NCBI GenBank assembly: GCA_014773175.1
Contig: VXCM01001343.1
Span: 194,805-258,804 of the forward strand
DNA from: Lucifuga dentata
Lineage: Eukaryota > Chordata > Actinopteri > Ophidiiformes > Bythitidae
DNA: 64,000 bases
Direction of reading: 5' to 3'
A model generated the notes under the pieces. The model saw only the letters and a program-made list of their open reading frames with translations, ran no database searches and was not told the DNA's origin. The position numbers were made by a program, and so were the translations under genes. This document shows positions 1 to 12,936 of the stretch, one piece after another (positions within the stretch are counted from its first letter, which is position 1; each line of letters begins with the position of its first letter).

Positions 1-114
1 AATAGCTATTCTTGTCATTCTGTATGGATCTGACTGTTTTGATCTGGCAGCTGGAAGGTGTGTGTTGTATGTGTGTGCACGTGTGTGTGTTTTTGCGTGT
101 GTGTGTGTGTGTGN

Positions 115-158
<44 letters not shown>

Positions 159-274
159 AGGGGGGGTGTTACTAAAAACCAAGCTAATACACTGCTCGAT
201 TAGACAGAGAAAAGGTAATGATGAGTCTAGATGTACGGTATGTGATTTTGTGTGTGTGTGGGTGTGTGTGTGTN

Positions 275-323
<49 letters not shown>

Positions 324-1780
324 ACACATTGTGTGACATGGCATGACATTCCCGCAGGCTAATCACATCTGTTTACAGTTCCTTAAAAAGCCTTGGTGTT
401 AACAATCAGCCAGCACCTTGAATACAGGGTTAGGACAGATTTCTACTTATTCCACATACATGTACACAAGATGGCTGCCACACAGATTGTTGGGTGGTTT
501 GAAGTTATGTCTGTGTATATCGTCTAGAATCAACACATGCTTACACGAGATGCAGTACCTATAAATATCATAGGGGCAGTACTGTCAACTATTGTCACGT
601 CAGTAGTGCAGCGGACAGCCAAATGCCTGATAGTTATGAGGAGAAGCTGATCGAGCAGAATTTGTATAATAGACACAGGAATTATCTCCATTGTCATCAC
701 TGCCATGCTTTTTTTTCCCCCCCCTTTATAATTATAAAATTCAGATCTCCTCGATTATCACCTTTGTTTTGCTGTTGAATGAAATCTGAAGTACTTTTAA
801 AGTGTTCTGATGCAGGGACGATTTATGTTTCAGGTCTAACATCTCCCTCCCCGTGGATATCGTATTTAATCATCCAGTCTTAAAATTGTCATGAAGTACA
901 CAACTGAGTATTTGAACAACACCTCTTGTGTAGCTAATGTGGACAAATGTGTGCAGAGTTAGCGTGAAGTCTAAACCTGACTTTAACACTCTTACTCTTT
1001 TGATTGTGATATTGACTTTTTATCACATAAAAGCAAGCTAAAGTGACCCAGCAATTCAAATATGTCTGTGCAAACGGACTGTGTAAACTCATATACAATG
1101 TATGTTTCAATACCTGCATGTCCACACACAAGCACGCATGTTTACATTAGCCTTTTTTGTATAAACGGTTTCAGTGTGTGTTTGTGCCAACTGCACAACT
1201 CTTGACTGTAGCTGGCAAAAAAATATCTGTTTCCTGACTCTAAAGAGATGATTTTAATCTCTTTCTCCCTCTTTCAGTACATGTGCTGTTTAATGTGCGT
1301 GTTGATGCATCTCCACCGCCAACAAGCAGATTCATCCAATTAGTGAAGCAAAGGTCAGAGCTAATCAATGCTATTGCACAGGGATAAAGAGGAGGGTGTG
1401 GGGGGCAGGAAGGGAGAAAAGGTCTAATAAACATTAAAGACCACTAATTCTTCTGATTTCTACTTCCGTGTTCTTTATTCTAAATATCAGGGGGCTGAGT
1501 GAGGATAATACTATGAGAAGTGAAATTGCTGGAGTGTTTCATTACCTTTGTCACTGGAATGAATATCTATCAAAAGGAAGGAATGTAATGAATTCAGTTA
1601 AAACCTTGAGTCATTAATAACCTTTCTTTACACATGTGGGTGGAGTTTTAATTTTCTTGAGAGGGAATGACTGATTGATTAGATGAAGAGGTGGGGCTGA
1701 AGTTTAACAGTCAGGGGAGATGAAATGCAGCTCTCCTGTCTTTTATGTCATTACCTCTACAGTATATCTGGGATACTCAC
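1..1780 (-). other. Intron 17 (partial)
   Basis: Contains the two TG microsatellites near the left edge and otherwise unique-looking AT-rich DNA. I searched it for the next SEMA6A stalk or transmembrane exon and saw none. Confidence 0.7.
79..319. repeat. Two long TG microsatellites with single-N joins
   Basis: TG runs at 79-157 (N at 114) and 250-319 (N at 274). The peptides they appear to encode (Val-Cys or Thr-His alternations) are meaningless. Confidence 0.95.
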
Positions 1781-1801
1781 CATTCAGAGCCACAAAGGTA
1801 T
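1781..1801 (-). CDS. sema6a: sema6a exon 17: 21-nt microexon (NTFVALNG)
   Basis: Reads in frame from exon 16 as (N)TFVALN(G), residues 568-574 plus one base, matching human NSFVALNG after the same GDC motif. It is bounded by the acceptor TTTTCTTCTTCTAG and a consensus GTGAGT donor. It is phase 1-1, so it can be skipped without a frameshift. Nothing further left in the window reads as the next SEMA6A segment (stalk and transmembrane helix), so the following exon is outside. The call rests on seven codons plus two good splice sites. Confidence 0.82.
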
Positions 1802-4800
1802 CTAGAAGAAGAAAATAAGAAGAAATTTTAGTGCTTCCAGAGGTAAAGAGGGCTCATGCTTTAACATAATCAAAAGCCATGACTTTTAAAGTAATACAGA
1901 ATCGACTGGCTGCTCAGTATTTTCCCTAATTTCACTTCGGGGTGATATATATGGCCTGTATAGTTAATGAGGGTCCACTGCTGCAGCTTCCCTTGACTAA
2001 ACACACTGATGAAACTGAAGAGAAAACACACCACCTTCATTTACCCTGAGTAAACAGATTAAATTGAGATGAAACAGACTAAGATGAGTGATTTAATGTC
2101 AGAGTTTTTGAAATCTGTCTTGCATTCCAAATAGCTCAGTATCTAGTGATAATATCTAGTGATTTATCACATTTGACAAATCAGAAACAGTGACCCAGAC
2201 TCTACAAGGAGACATTTTTTCATTCACATCATGAGAATGAAGGATTAAAATACATGTTTTCCATGCATGCAGTCCTCTGTTGGTTGTACAGCGAGGAGTA
2301 AAAGAGGCCTTTCAAGAGGCCTGGACTGAGGCTGACCGATGGCTGAGTCCTCAACCCTGTGCCTTGTGTTGTGTTTCAACACAAGCTTACAAGTAAAAGC
2401 CTTTCCCTTTAGGTTGCTGAATGTTTATGCTGTGTTATCATGGTACTTTGCAAGAAGGATCCCGGTCTTTGCCCAGTGGGACACAACACTCTATTGACCA
2501 GGGGACCAGAGAAACAGCGGGGGGAGACAGAGGAGTATGAGAGCTGAAAGGGACAGATGGATGGAAGAGGCTGAAAGATAGGATTGTGAGGGTGGAACAG
2601 ACGGGGAGAAAAAGGTGACAGCAGCGTAGAAGGAGACAGGGCTGAGGGAAGAAGGAGACTGGCTTAACAGGGAAGAGAGGAGTGGGGGTGTATGGAAGAG
2701 AGAGGGAAAGATAGAGTGAAGAGGGCCTGCTTACTTTGGCAGTCTCCCAGACCATCTGTGTTGCCATGCTCCACGTCCTGCTCAAAGGCTGATCTGCAGG
2801 GAACAGAGACATCATGGTCAGCAACGGAAAACAGGCCATGCAATGCAGGCACACCACACCTAGCAAAGTAAGAAAGCTTTTGGGAAGGTACAACAAAATC
2901 TTGCCAGACATAATGTATCCTAGCGTGTGTTAGTACATAGTGTTGGGCAAAGAAAGTCAACCACTGGAACAAACTCAAAAAACCACCTAGCAGCAACTGG
3001 AGGCCTAAAATCATTTCTGGGCAGGCTAGTAAATTCATAGCTGGCACAGGACTGAATGCCAGTAGTGTTGATACAAACAGATTCATCCATCATTTTACAG
3101 CAATAAAAACTGCTCATTTGTATAAAATATGTACCTGTGGTGAACAGCCACACATAATTATGTATGAATGTATGTGACATAATTCACAGCAACCGTCCTT
3201 GTGTTGTCCTACCATCTGTGTTGTTGCTGTAGAAGCATGTACATTCCCTTTAAGACCGTCCCTGGGAGGTGATGTATAAAGACAGCGACTGTTTGGAATC
3301 CAATTTTTAGTCTGTGTTGAGTTGGTTTAAATAAAGTGCTTCAGCTGTATGATCCGTTAGATTTGGCATCCTCCATGTTACATGCACTTTATACCATAGA
3401 ACAATTCTTAATATGTCTATAGAAAAAGGTTAAATTCTTTCCCCTTTTTGTCAGTATCTGACACTTACTATGCTAGTTAGAGATGTCATATCGTACTCCT
3501 AATCACATGGTGCAGGACTGGGACAGTGAAGGGTAACCATGCTTGAGGCCCATCTTCTGATGTCATATGACGGGAGGGTTCAGACATGTTATTTTCTGCT
3601 GCAATTGGCACTGCAACCTGTTTCCTTCCTCAAAGACCACCAAGCAGGCAGTAAGAAGATCCGTGAAACAGAGCGCCCCAACTGTCAACCAGACTCACAG
3701 TCACGCATGACAGCTTTTCACAGTCCTCCTCAATCCCCTTCACTACTCCTCCTCCTCCTCCTCCTCCTCCTCCTTCTTCTGCTGTCCACCCGCCTCCCAT
3801 CTTCCTCACCCTCCACTGGTCACAACGATAGCATGAAGAAGAACTATTTTCCAAAACTACATATGAACCCCCATGTCTGATCTGAGTTAAAAAAAAAAAA
3901 AAAAAAAANAAAAAAAAAAAAAAAAAAGCATTGATCTGGTAAACTGGGGGAAAACAAGGATGTGGATAGCAGAACTGTAGAGGATGATCTGGAATGTTAA
4001 AGAAAGGGAATACTAATGGAGTGGAGATAAAAAAAAATGGACAAATTAAAACCTACTCATTTGAGCCAAATATGACTTTTGGGTTATGGAATTAAATCCA
4101 ACTGAAAGTAACAGTGTGTGAAAGGAGTAATCACACTGGAGAGGCAGTGTTTGGTCTTTATTTGTGTAAGGGAATGAAGTGTAGTGTGAACTGTCAGTTA
4201 AATGTTCAGGTCTCAGTGCAGCTGCATTACAACAGCACAAGTTCAATGTGTGTTAAAACGTGATTGTACATAGGTTCAACTTAAGGTTAAAATCCCACTG
4301 AAACCATGTAATGCATATTTAAATTAGAGTCAAACTACACTGTACGCAACTTAAGTAGAGGCAGCCGGGGCCACATTTTATATTATCTTGCATCAGATGT
4401 GATTGTTATGTAAAACGTGTGGTTGCACAGAGGCAACGTGGTTGCTGAAATGCAGGTCATGTATAATAGCATTAATGATTCATATTGAAAGTGAATAGGT
4501 GATCAGGGACGACTTAAGGTACATATGCATACAAGTATGAATAATGCTTTCTCTATATCGCCAGCTAATTTTGATATGGCCCTCATTTACAATGAAATAC
4601 CTAAACCCAGGCTTTTATATTCAGGCTCACCAGGTAATAATAGAGAAAAATGCAACACAGGGACTTCTACCAGAAACAGACGGTCATTAATGTGCTACGC
4701 TATTATGATCAGTGAAACACCGTCTTGTACCAAGTTACACAGTAACGATGATACCCAATCATATGCCTTCGTATGCATGATCAGGGACTGACTGCGGACC

Positions 4801-6103
4801 ATATTGAAGGAGACCAGAGTCCAAGCTGTTTACAGGCAGTAGGTATAAGAGGCATAACTCCACATGGAAAGCTGGCACAGTAGCGCTGAGGCCAGATGGA
4901 AGAAGAGAGTCGGGGGGGGNGGGGGGGGGGGGCGCGGCAAACAAGAGAGAAAAAAATTCAGAGGAAAAATGGAAAAAGAAAAAGGATAAAAATAGATACG
5001 TGGAAAGGGATTGACATAGGTACGTAGAGATAAACATACAAATGAGGAAACTCGGAATTTGAGGAGAGTTTGAAAGATTCTGAAGAAACAAAAGATAAGA
5101 AAGGGAGACTAAAAGATGAGGGGATAAGTCTGGGTCCAGAAACCTGTTTGTATTAGCAAGCCATTATTTTATTTGCCTCAAAATGCCTCTGACCTTCCTC
5201 TGCCTCTGACCGCCTGGTAAATGCTTTGAATAGCTCACCACAAACCAACAGATTGTACCGGCCCTAATCCTCCTCTCACTCACTATATTGTAAAGGAGTG
5301 AGGTCATCTGCCCTCTTAATGCCTTTGTGTCGGCTCCTACTCTAAAGTGGAAACTCAATCAGAACAGTCCAGAACCTCGGCTTTGGAAAATAATAATAGG
5401 ATGGGTTGCCTGTGTGTTTTTGTGTACACATTTGATGTGTGTATGGGTATACGTGCATGTCAGTTGCCTCTGGTGTGATGGAATACCAGACCAAAAATTT
5501 TGCAGCAGGGAATCAAATTCATTCAACGTCAAATAGCTACTAGAGCTCTGATCCCTTTGTTATGACTTCATCTGTAAAATGTTTTTCCCACCACAAAACT
5601 CCATGTGCTGTTTGTTCAGAAAGCATAATCTGGTTCTGTGTCATAACTACAACCACAAATTATAGTTACCGCTACCATCGAGCATTCTCCAGCCAATGTA
5701 CCCAACCCCAAGCCTGGGTCAAACAACACTTTCCTTCCATTCATCCTTCCAATAGGCCTTTTTAGCCAGAGGAAATTGCATTTATACACCATAAAATTAG
5801 AAAGATCACAGACACAACAAATCGAGAGAGAAGAATGCCACCAGGCATGACAAGCAGGCCGGGATACTGTATTAAAAACTTTCTTCGGAAACTAGTTTAA
5901 AATCAACTAGCATCATGTTTATGACATCTCTCTGCTGTAAACATTGTGGGTTATATGTCCCTAGATTTCAAAATCCTAAAGAGAGATTGTCATGATCGTG
6001 TGTTGTAACACGTTACTTACTTGGTGTTGTGAACCACCTGTCTGCAGGCTCCTTCTGATACCCAACCACAGTATGGATCCCTGGAAGCTATACAGGACCT
6101 GGA

Positions 6104-6138
<35 letters not shown>

Positions 6139-7588
6139 GCATCAGCCTCTCGTCATATCAAACGCTACAACAGTGCTTTCTTCTACCAGAAAGAATAACA
6201 ATTTCATACAAAAACATCAAACATACTTCTTGCATCTTCCATGCCTTTCGCAGCGAGACAACGGCACCTTCACGACACAGGAGGTGAAAGCGACCCACAG
6301 AGAGTGACTCCTGCTGTCTATCTGCATGCTGATGATGCGCTTGTCTTCCACACCATCTATACTGCACCTAAGAGACAAGTTAGGATACAAGGGAACAAGT
6401 TAGGATAGAAAACAGAGATTACTCTGCCAGTCTGTATTAAGGCATCCATCCAAGATTTTTGTTTTTCATGGTCAAAGCATAGTGAAAAGTTGGTGAGGAG
6501 AGATACAGGAAGAGATATGAGCTTTAACAGTTAATCTTTAAAGATAAAGAGAGGAAGATTAGGATGTGGCAGAGAAACAAACTGTGGGGTCAGGAAGGAC
6601 AGAAATAATGCTAGAATAGAGAACATGAGAGTAGAAACAGAGTAGGAGATAAAGAGAGATAAAGAAAGGGGGTGATACAGATACCACAGATAGACAGATG
6701 GGCAGTGTGAGCAGTCAGCAATAACACAGCACTTAACTGTAAACCCCACTAACTCCTCCTCCTCTCATCTTCCCACTCTATCAATCTACAATTCCTTCAT
6801 CCCTTCCACCCAACCTTTATCTTTGTCAACCAACAGGCACATATTTTAATCCTCTTGGGCGTGTCAAGCATCTCTTCATCCATTCCTCTCACCATCCCAC
6901 CAGCCAGCTCCAGGGATTTAATCTCCCCTTCACAGTGCTTTGGTCCTGCAATAACGCTCTCAATTAGGGCTTAGGGTCCATCTACATTTGGTAATGCAAG
7001 GCAAACAGGCCTGTGTTTATCCGGCCAGCCAGGCAGGCAGGCAAGCAGACGGGTAAAGTCACTTACTGTACAATACTAAAGCCAGATGGCCAACAGCCAA
7101 TGAATGCTCGGTCCCAGCCGTAAAGACAGAGAACAGCAGAGAAGGAGACAGGGAGAAACAAACAGGGAGGGGACAAGAAGGAGACATAGCAAGGAGATGG
7201 GAAGCAGAGAGAAGGCAGGGCCTGTCCTCATCCCCTCCACATGGCTCGTCTCATGGCAACAGTATGTTGGAGAAAAAAACAGTAGTAACCTTGAAAGCCC
7301 TCTTGTCGTGCTCCTGCTTCCCTTCCTTTCTTCTTTTCAGCTGTCTAACACAACAATGTATTCTCTGCCCTGTTTCTTTCCATCTCTTCTCTATGGTCGT
7401 CACCTCTGTTCTTTCTCCCTCCTCTGTTTGTACTGCCATTCGTTCCCTCTCATCCATTACCCCTCAACTAAATATTTGCTTTGGCAGGGTCATACTGTGG
7501 CCGATTTTTCCTTATTCACTCCTATTCCAAATACACAACAATGTCCCCCCCTCCCCCACTCCCTCACAGCACCCAACTCAAATGCATG

Positions 7589-7627
<39 letters not shown>

Positions 7628-7713
7628 CCCTCCATACATGCACCAACAGCCGTGTAATGTATTATTGAGAGATCCCAAGCTGGCTCTAAAGACAAACACA
7701 GACCTCTGTGTGT

Positions 7714-7753
<40 letters not shown>

Positions 7754-7772
7754 CNCACAGACCTCTGTGTGT

Positions 7773-7812
<40 letters not shown>

Positions 7813-10800
7813 CCTTTAATCAACCAAGGTTTTGGAGGAGCTGGGCTTCACTGCGGTTGGGAACCACAGCGCTACGTTATCCAGAGCCCTAGGGTCTATG
7901 TCTTTAATTTGGTAGCTGTGGTTGGGCAGAGTGTAACTTGATAAAACTCTTTTAAATGATAGAGTAGCCATCTGGCTGGCTGGCTTCACTATATAACTTG
8001 GGGTTGGGGGAACTGACTGATACTGATGGGGCTGATGGGTTCGTGGGTTGGCTGACTAAGATTGGTTGGAAACTTGCAAAATTGCACATGCTCACTCACA
8101 TACACGCAATAACTGACCTTCCTTCATCTTTAGCAACAGTATTTGTATTTTTAACTTTCAGCCTGTCCCATCTGTGTCCCTTCATCACACACATACACCG
8201 AGGGTTACGCACTTGTCAGGATTGTAGACACTGAGCTCCTCCAAAAACAGGCTGTCGTTGAGGAAGCCGTTGTTCATCTTGGCCAAGAACTTGAGGATGA
8301 TGCCTTTTTCTGATCCCAGGAAGACCACGGTATGATTCTTATGGGGACCTGCTGCATTGTCCACCACAATGCGTGTTAGACGATACCTGGAATAACAATG
8401 TAAAATACAAGATAAAAATCAATCAACTGACAAGTTAATACTCAGTTTGCCAAGTAGCAACACCAGGGATTCAATAAATAAATGATCTGGACATCTTTCA
8501 GCAATCTTTCTATCTATTTGGCCATCTTAAGGTAACAAAAAAGGTGAATGAAATTTGCTAAATATAATTATAAAATCAGTCAGTCTGTCTTCTATGATGC
8601 ATGTCAGATGGTTAAAAAAAGAATAAGGAACAGCAGGGGAGATTAGAGTCGGTATTTTATTAATCTCATTAATTGATTATTTTAGATCAATCAGAGTGCC
8701 ATAGGGCATGTCATGTCAACAGTCCTGAAAAAAAAGTATCACTCTCAGCATATGGTGGGTGTGTATAGAACTCACTTTTAATGTTAACAAGATATATGCC
8801 AATTAGATTCAAGTCATTTATAGAGTATCAGTTATGAAAGTTAGCAAATTAGACAGCTGTCAGTCAGTGTATTTTGGTTTGATGCCTCATTATGCTTGTG
8901 GCTGTTACAAGGAAAACCTGAAGAAAATCATCTGCAGGCTGGTTTTACCATCTGATTTCTGATATCACAGATGTTGTGTTCTATCTCCAGGGCTAAGCAG
9001 CTCTTAAAGCAAAAGGGTAAATATGTGCGCACCAGTTTGTATTATGCAAATACTGTTTTCATGTTTGTTTTTTTTTAATTGAAGGAGATGGCAATTAAAG
9101 ATTAAAGGCACACGCTTATCCAGAAATCTAAAAAGCCCACTTTTACCTTCATTAGCAGGTTTCTGAGTGTTCTTTGTGCAAAACAGTTGAAATAGGATAT
9201 AAACACAGAGTAGGAAAAGTAGTCACTGTTTTGAAAATTCTAATTAAAGATGAGCTGAATATTAATTTCTCCTTACCCGAGTTTACACTGTGATATCTTT
9301 ATTAAAATAAGGCCACATCCTCTTATGCCATTGTGTCTTTCTGTTTCTTTTAAGATGCAACTGAATATTTTTTGTACAACGATGTGTGTCAATGGTTTAT
9401 CCAATTAACAATAGTAGCAAACTGAGGGTGTAGTTTTGATTCATTCAAGCGTAAGAGGAGCTCCAAAGACTGTCAAGAGGATTTGATCCAAAGGAAACAA
9501 TATAACCTCAAGGACTCAGATGCCCACCGTCTTTCCCTATTTAGGATAATAAGAATCTGGAGGATTCTTGAGTGCAAGAGCTGCCCCAGAACACGTCTAA
9601 TTTTTTCCAATTTGTGGCAAAAAGATGCTGTCGGATTTTGTTGTGTCTCCTCCAGGGCATGACAAGGATCAAACATTATTACCAATTGTGTTTCCAGTAT
9701 TCCATATAGAAAATGTGACACAGATATTTGAAGATGGCTCACTCTCCTTCCACCTATATGCCTTTTGAGCTCACATAACACTTTTAACTAAAGCCTCAGT
9801 TGCATGCAAGGCTCTGCTTAATGTAGTGTCATTTCAAATTAAATCAAATATTCTGATTCCTGGTTATATAAAGGTAGAGATGCTGTGTTACTCATGATAT
9901 GATTAAATGACATGCTGCATCAATGAACAGAGAGAGTTGCAGGAAAAACATTGATGAAAGCTGTTTGTGTTCTGACTAAGCCAGAGCAGAACTCCATGTA
10001 GGTCAGACCTCAACAAAGTAGCAGCAAGATGTGATGCCATGCATATAACTTGTAAAACCTTTAAAGTTTCTTTATGTAGCTCATCTTTAAAGTGATGTCG
10101 CCACCACTGAGGTTTGTCAGGGGTCTGGAAAGTTTGTGATTCAGTTCAAGAAATTCTAACCTTAAATCAAGTGCAGCTGCGATTCAAAACCATTTCTAAA
10201 TCAGAAACTGCATGATTGTTTTTATACCACCCATAGCACTTTCCACCAGCTTTGCCTCGCCAGTGAGATGGCAGCTTGTTGTCGTATTCCCACAGAACCT
10301 GGCTGAAATGTCAGTGAGTAAAAGCCAGGCAGACCTTGATGATCAAAGAGCTTCAGCCACAGTGAACCAGCTTTTGTGGAAAGGGCTCAGCTCCAAAAAC
10401 TCCGGAGAAAAGCCAGCTACAAAACTAAAAAAAAAAAGAAACTCTGCTCTTACAAAGCTATCCTCTCTCATAGAGATATCCTCAGAGGAATTAAACAAGC
10501 AATTTCTAAAAAAAAGAGCAATCTTTGTTGAAATGATCATCTTAGAAAGGGCTAATGGGAGTGTTAATCACTATGGAATCCCTGGCTGCATGCAAGACTG
10601 ACTAACTTCTCACATTTAGTGAATTTCAGCATAAAGAATTAATCAACCTTAATGTCACTACAAATACAAATTGTTTGCCCTGAATCAACTCTGTCTTCAT
10701 CATGCCACTACTCTGTGACTGTGGGAAAACGACCGCATGGTGTACATCAGTGTTTCTTCTACAATGCTGAAAATGGGTCACCGGCTGCTTTTGTGGTGGA

Positions 10801-12625
10801 GTACTACTGTGATTTAATGAGCCTGACTCTCAGCACAGCACTTCATTCACTTAATTATTGTCCTGGGCTGAAGAGGCTCATAGACCGCCAGTGATGGTGG
10901 CCTTTAGAGCGTGTAATTCTTACCGGACCATGGTCTTGAGGAACCAGGGCCTGTTAGCGATGGAGGGCACGGCCTCATCCATCAGAGGATGCATCTTGAT
11001 GAAGTTGAGTGTGTCATCAGGGAACTCATTGGATACCTTGTACCTTTCCATGTTTGGAGTTCCAGCACAGTTGCCAGGCCTGCAGAAGAGAGATGGCAAG
11101 GAGAAGATGGAGAAGAGGTGGAAAAAAAATAAGGATGAGAGGTAAGGAGATAAAAGTGAGAGGAAACAAAAACAAGCACAAAAGAAAAATTGTTACACTC
11201 ACTGTAGGGGATTCAGAAATTTTTCACCAGATTTCCAATATAAAAAGCAAAGTTTGGCTTCCTTAAAATCAATCACAATCATGACTCAAATTACCAGGCT
11301 CAAATTCTGATAGGCCTGGTCAGAGCAGAGGACACAAGATGTCTTCTTTTCTTTGGAATCAAGGCACAGCTCAGAGACATTCTATCTACTGTATCTGATC
11401 CTTTTACAGGGAGAGCTGCCTATAAAGCAGAAGCTACTTCTGATGGCATATCTCCTTTGCACACATCTCACCTCTTAGAGCTTGTAAAACCCTGCAGGGC
11501 CTTTGATACCCTGCTACACCACATAATCCACACCAGCTCCTAGAAATATTAGTCAGCTGGCCATTGAATGTCTGTGACTGTCAACATGTTGATGATTGGA
11601 GTCTAAAATGTATATAGATGAGTGCACACAAGATTTTAAGATTTTATCAATGGTCGTAATTTTGAAGTAGTCATCTGCTAGTATAGTATAAAAGAAATGC
11701 AAGAATTTCAAGGGAGAACGTAACTAACTTGGTGTAAAACATGGAAAAAATCTACTTGACAGATAAATTCCAGTCAAGCGCTCCATATGTTAAATTAACC
11801 CCTGATCTGTCAGTGTATAACTGGAAGACAACAGTAGCAGTAACATTTGCCACTGTTAAAAAAAAAAAAAAAGNTTAAAAAAAAAAAAAAAGGCAGCAAC
11901 AGACAGCGCTGCGTCGTTTTCCTTCCTCTAGCTCCATTTATGTCTGCAGACATATGGAGAGCAGAACGGAAACAGACATCTCCTAAATACGAGAATCTGT
12001 AAATGATTCAGTACGAGAGTCTAACACATGGAGGAGCAGTCTGCTGCAGGGACAAACCTGGGTGGCATTGTTACAACTCTCCGTCTGTTTGTCTGCAGAT
12101 AAAAGCTTCGAACACATCAGAAGATGGAAATGAAATCAATCACATCAACACTGGGAAGAAGTAACACTGAGCATATCCGATCTCCCATCGTCTGACCTTG
12201 TTTAACATAAATAGGTAATTTCATGCTAATCAGTGGAAGTGTGTAAACTCACACATACAGTATACTCACAATGCATGCACAAAGACCACAGTACAGGCTT
12301 CCTGTCAGTGAGGAACCGCCTCCTCAGCCATATGGGAGCACACACAAACACAAACACCCAGATACAAATGAACAACGTGGCCCAGATCTTTGTAGTAAAG
12401 CTTTTTCTGGAGGAAAGGAGAGCAGCTCTTAGCACACTAATTAGCGAGCGATAGATGGGAGATTGATCAGGCTGGTGCATTGGTGGGATTAGCCAGCCAT
12501 CTGTAAAATGATCTCATGCTTCATTTGCTGATACTGAGCCCTTCTTTGATGCAGCTGTGTGTGTGGGGGAGGTGAAGTAATGGGGTATGGGTGTGTTTGC
12601 GAAGAGAGGTGATTTGTGTGCATGT

Positions 12626-12670
<45 letters not shown>

Positions 12671-12885
12671 TGTCACATAGGATCCCTGAAACAATAGGGA
12701 TATAATGAAAAAAATGATGCAATGTGTTAAAAATGGTTGATATTAATAGATTGTAATTCAACAAGTCTGTATATGGAAGTATTTGTTACCTTTTTATGTA
12801 TTGTTACATTTTTTAATAGCTAATGTAAAACTAAGTGTGTGTGTTTGTATGTGTGTGGATGTCTGCGTGGTGATAGAGAGAAAGC

Positions 12886-12936
<51 letters not shown>

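Noticed and set aside
15..344. Open frames over TG runs giving Val-Cys or Thr-His alternating peptides (also at 7490-7941, 24603-25415, 37379-37790, 55362-55450)
   Set aside because: Dinucleotide repeats are open in most frames; the peptides have no domain and the frames cross single-N joins.
1240..1434. Minus-strand frame as the missing stalk exon of sema6a
   Set aside because: No resemblance to the SEMA6A stalk or transmembrane segment and no paired splice sites in phase.
2438..3086. Two overlapping minus-strand frames of 140-157 codons containing exon 16
   Set aside because: Only the 59-nt exon with its splice sites is supported; the rest is intron read-through of a pyrimidine-rich tract.
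3889..3927. Poly-A runs (also 34010, 43993, 51488, 51961) as retrotransposon tails
   Set aside because: No matching target-site duplication could be found on the other side, unlike the 13411-13820 case.
7104..7892. 262-codon plus-strand open frame
   Set aside because: Built largely from CA and TG microsatellites and an assembly duplicate; antisense to sema6a intron 13, with no recognisable domain.
8207..8210. GTAACC at 8208-8203 as the exon 13 donor
   Set aside because: It would break the frame with exon 14; the GTGCGT four bases earlier joins K475-C476 correctly.
10212..10601. 129-codon plus-strand open frame, lysine/serine-rich
   Set aside because: No homologous motif recognised and no splice or poly-A context; expected by chance in AT-rich intron DNA.
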